This document shows positions 33,054 through 36,529 of a stretch of 36,529 nt of DNA, piece after piece. The stretch is from Alphaproteobacteria bacterium. Its GTDB lineage: Bacteria; Pseudomonadota; Alphaproteobacteria; Rhodospirillales; Casp-alpha2. The notes beneath the pieces are model-generated. The model was not told the origin of the DNA. It worked only from the letters and a program-made list of their open reading frames with translations, and ran no database searches. Position 1 is the stretch's first letter, and each line of letters starts with the position of its first letter. The position numbers were made by a program, and so were the translations under genes. Where the stretch lies: the NCBI GenBank assembly GCA_014382345.1, contig JACNJX010000035.1, positions 1 through 36,529 of the forward strand. The letters are read 5' to 3'.

Positions 33054-33979
33054 TGTGTTTGAAACCAGGCCCGGAGAACGCCCTTTACGCCGCACCACAG
33101 GGTGCCGGGCTTGCTCAACTTAATACGGCGCGCCCCCAGCGGGTCCTCGTCGCGGAGACGGTGGATCAAGCGGTCGGCGATTTCGATGATGACCGCCGAT
33201 TCCATGGCCAGACGGCGGCTTTTCAAACCGCCGGGCAGGCGCCGGGCGTCCACCATCAGCGTTTCCGTGGCGTCCAGGCATTGATCCAGCACGCGCCGGA
33301 GCCCTTCCGTCGAACGCTCCTTCGCCAGGTCCTCGACCACGACCCCGGCGTCAGCCATCCAGTCGCCGGGCAGATAGACCCGCCCCAGCGTCAGGTAATC
33401 GTCTTTGCAGTCCTGCAGATGGTTGATGACCTGAAGCGCGTTACACAAGGCATCGGACGGGCCATACCCATCCGTGGACCCGCCGTGCAGGTCCAGCAAA
33501 TATCGCCCCACCGGGGCCGCCGACAGGATGCAATAGCCCATCAGGTCGTCCCAGTTTTGATAGCGCAGTTTCGTCGCATCCTGTTTGAAAGCGGTGATCA
33601 GGTCGATGCAGTGCGCAGCCGATACGCCCGTTTCGGAAAGGCTTTCGCGCATGGCGTGGGCGGTGGCGAAAGCCGGATCGCCGACCTCCCGCCCGGTGAC
33701 GGCGGCCTCGAAACCATCCAGGCGTCGGACCTTTTCCTCCGGCGCCAGGTCCGGGCTGTCGGCGATATCGTCGATGGCGCGGGCAAAGGCGTAAAAAACG
33801 GCGATGTGCGGGCGCAGCGCCTTCGGCAACAGCCACGAGCCGACGGGAAAATTCTCATAGTCCGCGTCCTTGCCCGACGGCGCCTCTACGGACGCGGCCT
33901 CATCGGCGTCCAGCCCGTCCTTAACCCCACCGGGGCCGGAATGGCCGGTCCCGGGTCCGCTGGTTATTGCTTTTTGCAT
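33050..33979 (-). CDS. hpnC: HpnC hydroxysqualene synthase
   Basis: A 309-residue isoprenyl synthase-fold enzyme that hydrolyses presqualene diphosphate to hydroxysqualene. Asp-rich motifs are RAIDDIADSPD (70-74) and HLQDCKDDY (188-195), with DATKLRYQNWDDLMGYC between them. About 40 Gly/Asp/Ser-rich residues precede the conserved ENFPVGSWLLPKALRP, an extra, probably disordered, N terminus. An internal start would remove it, but none is better supported. It begins 15 bases after hpnM and ends in a GTGA overlap with hpnB. Confidence 0.92.
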   Translation of the reverse strand: MQKAITSGPGTGHSGPGGVKDGLDADEAASVEAPSGKDADYENFPVGSWLLPKALRPHIAVFYAFARAIDDIADSPDLAPEEKVRRLDGFEAAVTGREVGDPAFATAHAMRESLSETGVSAAHCIDLITAFKQDATKLRYQNWDDLMGYCILSAAPVGRYLLDLHGGSTDGYGPSDALCNALQVINHLQDCKDDYLTLGRVYLPGDWMADAGVVVEDLAKERSTEGLRRVLDQCLDATETLMVDARRLPGGLKSRRLAMESAVIIEIADRLIHRLRDEDPLGARRIKLSKPGTLWCGVKGVLRAWFQTQ

Positions 33980-33994
33980 GGAAATAGAGGGCTG

Positions 33995-34678
33995 TTACTT
34001 GCTGCTGGCGGTTTGCTCGGTCTGGGGGCTGTTGGAATCCACACGCTTTTTCAGCTCCTCCAGAAAGGTATCGAAGTTGCCGCCGCTGGTTTTCATGAAC
34101 GAAGAGAATTCGGACTTCTGGGTCATGATCATGGAAATGCCTTCGACCATGACATCGACGATGGTGAAGGTATCGCCCTTGGCGCGGACCCGCCAGTCCA
34201 CCTTGAGCGGATCGGCGGCATTCTTGGCCTTGACCATGGTGGTGTAGACGATGGCGTCCTTCTTGCCCCGCACCTCGGATCGTTTAACCAGCAAGCGCTC
34301 GCCGGAATACTTGGCAAAACGGTCCGCGTAGGTGGCGACCATCAGGTCTTCGTACAGTTTCAGGTATTTCTTTTTCTGGTCTTCGCTGGCCTTGCGCAAC
34401 TGGCGGCCGAGAACGAACTTGGCAATTCCCTTGATGGAAAAGTTCTTGTTCATCAGGACCCGGAAGCGCTTGGCGCGTTCTTCCCGGGAAATATCCTTGC
34501 CCGTCAGCATGGTAATTGCATCGGCTGTCAGGGCTTCGATGAACGTCTTCGCGCCGTCGGCGAATGCATCCGCCTGCGCCCGGCCGGGCAGCGTATGGGA
34601 TGCCAAAAAGGCCGTAACCAGAGCGACGGCGAAAACCGAAGCCAGTGAGCGGCGCAAAAACACCCGGCGCTGTACCAT
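33995..34678 (-). CDS. hpnM: HpnM, hopanoid-associated MlaC-family periplasmic protein
   Basis: A 227-residue Ttg2D/MlaC-family protein of the type found at the head of hpn operons. The leader MVQRRVFLRRSL followed by a hydrophobic stretch and GRAQA fits a twin-arginine signal (QRRVFLR). The mature part has FIEALTADAITMLTG, RFRVLMNKNFSIKGIAKFVLG, YLKLYEDLMVATYADRFAKYSGE and the C-terminal VDVMVEGISMIMTQKSEFSSF. The ATG at 34678 has GCAGGAGG five bases ahead. It is distant from, but of the same family as, the three MlaC-like genes at 7790-11262. A role in moving hopanoids or other lipids is inferred. Confidence 0.88.
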   Translation of the reverse strand: MVQRRVFLRRSLASVFAVALVTAFLASHTLPGRAQADAFADGAKTFIEALTADAITMLTGKDISREERAKRFRVLMNKNFSIKGIAKFVLGRQLRKASEDQKKKYLKLYEDLMVATYADRFAKYSGERLLVKRSEVRGKKDAIVYTTMVKAKNAADPLKVDWRVRAKGDTFTIVDVMVEGISMIMTQKSEFSSFMKTSGGNFDTFLEELKKRVDSNSPQTEQTASSK

Positions 34679-34915
34679 CGAAACCTCCTGCAAAAGCCAC
34701 ACTGTATTCTATCAGAAATCCCATCAGAACGGAGCGGGTTCTTTTGCCCGGAGGAAACATACTCCGCTGGAAATATATGAAGACGGATTTCCCGCCCACA
34801 AAGTGCCAAAGGCGAAGGCAAAATCCAAGAGGAATCGGCATGGAACGGCCGCCGGACAACTGTCGCGCCGCAATTTTTTATTGGGGTTTCGGTATATCTA
34901 TAGAGTTTTCCGAGG

Positions 34916-35766
34916 TCAGGTTTGACGCCCGCCGCGAAGCTTCGCCAGACACCGGGTCACCGAAATCCGCGTCTGTACCTTGTCGATGTACCCGGCCAAC
35001 TGAACGCCCCGGAGCATGATACCGGTGCTGGTGACGGCGCTGGCGCCACGATTTTGAATGTCCTGCAATTTTTTCAGACGGCTTTTCCAGGTGCCGATAT
35101 AGGCCTGCCAATTGCCCCGGTAGCGCCGATGAACATAGCCAGCGATGCTGCCGTGGGTGCGGAATTTCCACCACGCCACATCGGGGATCAGACCGCAGGA
35201 CGGGATTTGAGAGGAAAGCATTGCCCCATCCATTATCCTGCCCGATGCCCCGTCCGTTCCCATGTTGGCAGGCCCGCCGGCGGCGGTCGTAAAATCGGCG
35301 ATGGTCATGGCCAGGACATCGGTGGCTTTCGTATCGTTCATCCCGGCGAGGCAGCGGGTGACTTCGATGCGGCGTTCCAGGTTATCGAGAAAGTCCGCAA
35401 GGTCCGGGCCTTTCAGCCGGATGTTGCTGTTTTTCCAGAGCACCACGGCGGTGGTCCCGCGTTCTTGAATGGCGCGCAGCTTGAATTCGTAGCCTTGCAG
35501 CGTATCGATATACGCCTGCCAGTTGCCGCCATGGATTTCATTCACGGTGCGGCGCGCGAAGTCATGATCCAACGAACGCCACAAGGCGATTCTCGGAAAG
35601 GGAGCGCACGTTACGGGTTTTGATTGGTGCCGGAACCCGAAGCAAGGACCGGGGCCTGTGCTCCCGAAACCACCAACACGGCAATAACAATGACTCCAAG
35701 CACAAGTGTGCGCCACATTTTCTCGATGACCCGTAACACTCCGGGAAACAGTATTTTCCTCGCCAT
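34916..35766 (-). pseudogene. Secreted protein with duplicated Cys-bounded domain, frameshifted
   Basis: ATG 35766 has GGAGG nine bases ahead and opens a signal peptide (LRVIEKMW then a hydrophobic core, ending GAQA). That frame stops at 35611. The rest of the protein continues in another frame from about 35620 to 34916. Adding one A to the AAAA run (35618-35621) joins them as GTNQKPVTCAPFP, a 283-residue product. The mature part contains two homologous units of about 85 residues, each running from a Cys (TCAPFP; SCGLIP) through GNWQAYI to VTRCLA, with identical 33-residue spacing from the Cys to NWQAYI's end. Each unit could hold one disulfide. The family is not recognised. The break may be a real mutation, a sequencing error or a slip site. 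Confidence 0.7.
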
Positions 35767-36463
35767 CGGACAGAACCTCCGGATATCCGTTTTGCAACAT
35801 TCAGGCGGCCCGCCGAGAGACGTGAGCCGATATTTACCTTTTATTAAGCAATTCGGATGCCAGAGCCGGCGGTTCCAGCACGCCGGAATAACCCGCTGAT
35901 TCTCAAACACCTTTCTGAGAGACGGAGATTTCCGGCCCGGCCCGGAGCCACCGCAATCGGGAACAATCGACCCCTGGGTGGGCAAAAGATTCCGCCGTCG
36001 AGCGGGAAAATGCGCGTTCACGCAGAAAGCGGAGAGTCGTCAAAGTCTCATCAGGAAGTCGTCATTTTATCGTCGGAATATCATCCCGATATCATCATTT
36101 ACGCATCGTTTTTTCCGGCTGATTCGGGGTTAACCTATTGAATTCACAAGATTTCAATGCCCGCCGGCAGAAAAAACTCATCATTTATCATCATTTTCCA
36201 GAAAACGCCTGCAAAACCAGTGGCTTAAAGTTTCAGAAGGTATCCCCCCAGGCCAACAGGCGCGCCAAAAAAAACGTCGCTGGTTTTCCTATGCACGATG
36301 TCAAAGAGCGGTTTTCGTTCATCCGAAAATAAAGAATAAATAAAGAACATTTACAGGAAAAATCAAGGGGAAATAAGGTTGCGGTCCAAGGAATTCTCCG
36401 GAATTCGCGTCCCCTAAACTCCGAAGATGAACAGGTTGTAGCCGCATTACCCTGGAGGCCCCT
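35767..36463. other. Intergenic region without a convincing gene
   Basis: Nearly 700 bases upstream of the broken secreted-protein gene. Open frames here are short, lack ribosome sites and show no recognisable sequence. An AT-rich stretch TTGCTTAATAAAAGGTAAATAT, read on the minus strand near 35830-35855, may hold the promoter of that gene. TCATCATTT recurs at 36092-36100, 36178-36186 and 36188-36196. From about 36040 the base composition becomes more A/T-rich than the coding regions. Confidence 0.55.
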
Positions 36464-36491
36464 ATGTCCGTTTTTAGCCATAAGCGGACAT
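36464..36491. repeat. Inverted repeat ATGTCCG...CGGACAT
   Basis: ATGTCCG (36464-36470) and CGGACAT (36485-36491) form a perfect 7-bp inverted repeat around a 14-base spacer. Allowing one mismatch, the arms extend to ATGTCCGTTT/AAGCGGACAT. A similar TGTCCGCTT/AAGCGGACA pattern occurs, as I recall, in dispersed intergenic repeats of alphaproteobacteria. No gene is attached to it within the window. Confidence 0.5.
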
Positions 36492-36529
36492 AATGGCGCA
36501 TTAATTAATTCCACCATATCTGACCAAAA

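Noticed and set aside
33059-34648. 529-codon open frame on the plus strand opposite hpnC and hpnM
   Set aside because: Antisense of two recognised genes with conserved motifs. The frame spans both genes and their gap, as expected of a GC-rich shadow frame.
35767-36021. N-terminal extension of the frame carrying the secreted protein's signal peptide
   Set aside because: The ATG at 35766 has a good ribosome site and directly starts a signal peptide. The upstream residues are not protein-like.
36138-36332. 64-codon plus-strand frame near the window end
   Set aside because: Short, no ribosome site, no recognisable sequence, in AT-rich repeat-containing DNA.
1-36529. CRISPR arrays, tRNA or rRNA genes, insertion sequences and integrases
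   Set aside because: No regularly spaced repeats, no tRNA-like TTCRA arms with matching cloverleaf, no rRNA segments and no transposase or integrase frames were found by reading. A covariance-model scan was not possible.

Overview
This window reads as chromosomal DNA of an alphaproteobacterium, most plausibly a Rhodospirillales-like lineage. Supporting signs are the RpoH-type sigma factor carrying the RpoH box, a nearly complete hopanoid (hpn) locus with HpnA, B, C, D, E, F, G, H, L, M and N plus IspH, GC-rich coding DNA, and tightly coupled genes with ATGA, TGATG and GTGA overlaps. The assignment rests on gene content alone. The first ~120 bases are almost pure C/G and may be a contig edge.

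Layout. 1-1676: end of a Pro/Ala-rich gene coupled to an HlyD-type secretion adaptor. 1881-3506: a MotA/MotB (PomAB-like) stator pair. 3512-6169, minus strand: an MBL-fold hydrolase, a DUF62 SAM hydrolase and rpoH. 6596-7513: MlaA. 7790-11262, plus strand: three MlaC-like periplasmic lipid-binding genes, the first with a large internal in-frame deletion, interleaved with a methyltransferase and a CDP-alcohol phosphatidyltransferase (CDP-AP). 11259-15694, minus strand: HpnN, a second CDP-AP paralogous to the first, and HpnL. 15742-18395: an OxyR-like regulator divergent from a peroxiredoxin and a DyP peroxidase. 18453-23530: two further CDP-AP genes, phosphonopyruvate decarboxylase, a PhnY-like 2OG-Fe(II) dioxygenase, an EamA transporter and a LicC/PntC-type cytidylyltransferase. 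23633-34678: hpnA, ispH-hpnH, and the long minus-strand run hpnM-C-B-D-E-F-G. 34916-35766: an unrecognised secreted protein with a duplicated domain, broken by a one-base frameshift. 35767-36529: no convincing gene.

How the parts fit. HpnC/D/E make squalene, the squalene-hopene cyclase (HpnF) makes hopene, HpnH and HpnG build the adenosyl/ribosyl side chain, HpnA and HpnB are hopanoid-associated accessory enzymes, and HpnN, HpnL and HpnM belong to transport-type families. IspH feeds the isoprenoid supply. Four MlaC-family proteins and MlaA, without MlaB/D/E/F in view, add a second lipid-traffic theme. The middle cassette has what is needed after phosphoenolpyruvate mutase to make a phosphonate, hydroxylate it, activate it with CTP and transfer it. 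My best candidate for an undescribed system is therefore a (hydroxy)phosphonate head-group lipid pathway inserted between the two halves of a hopanoid locus. The PEP mutase and aminotransferase such a pathway needs are not in this window, so this is inference.
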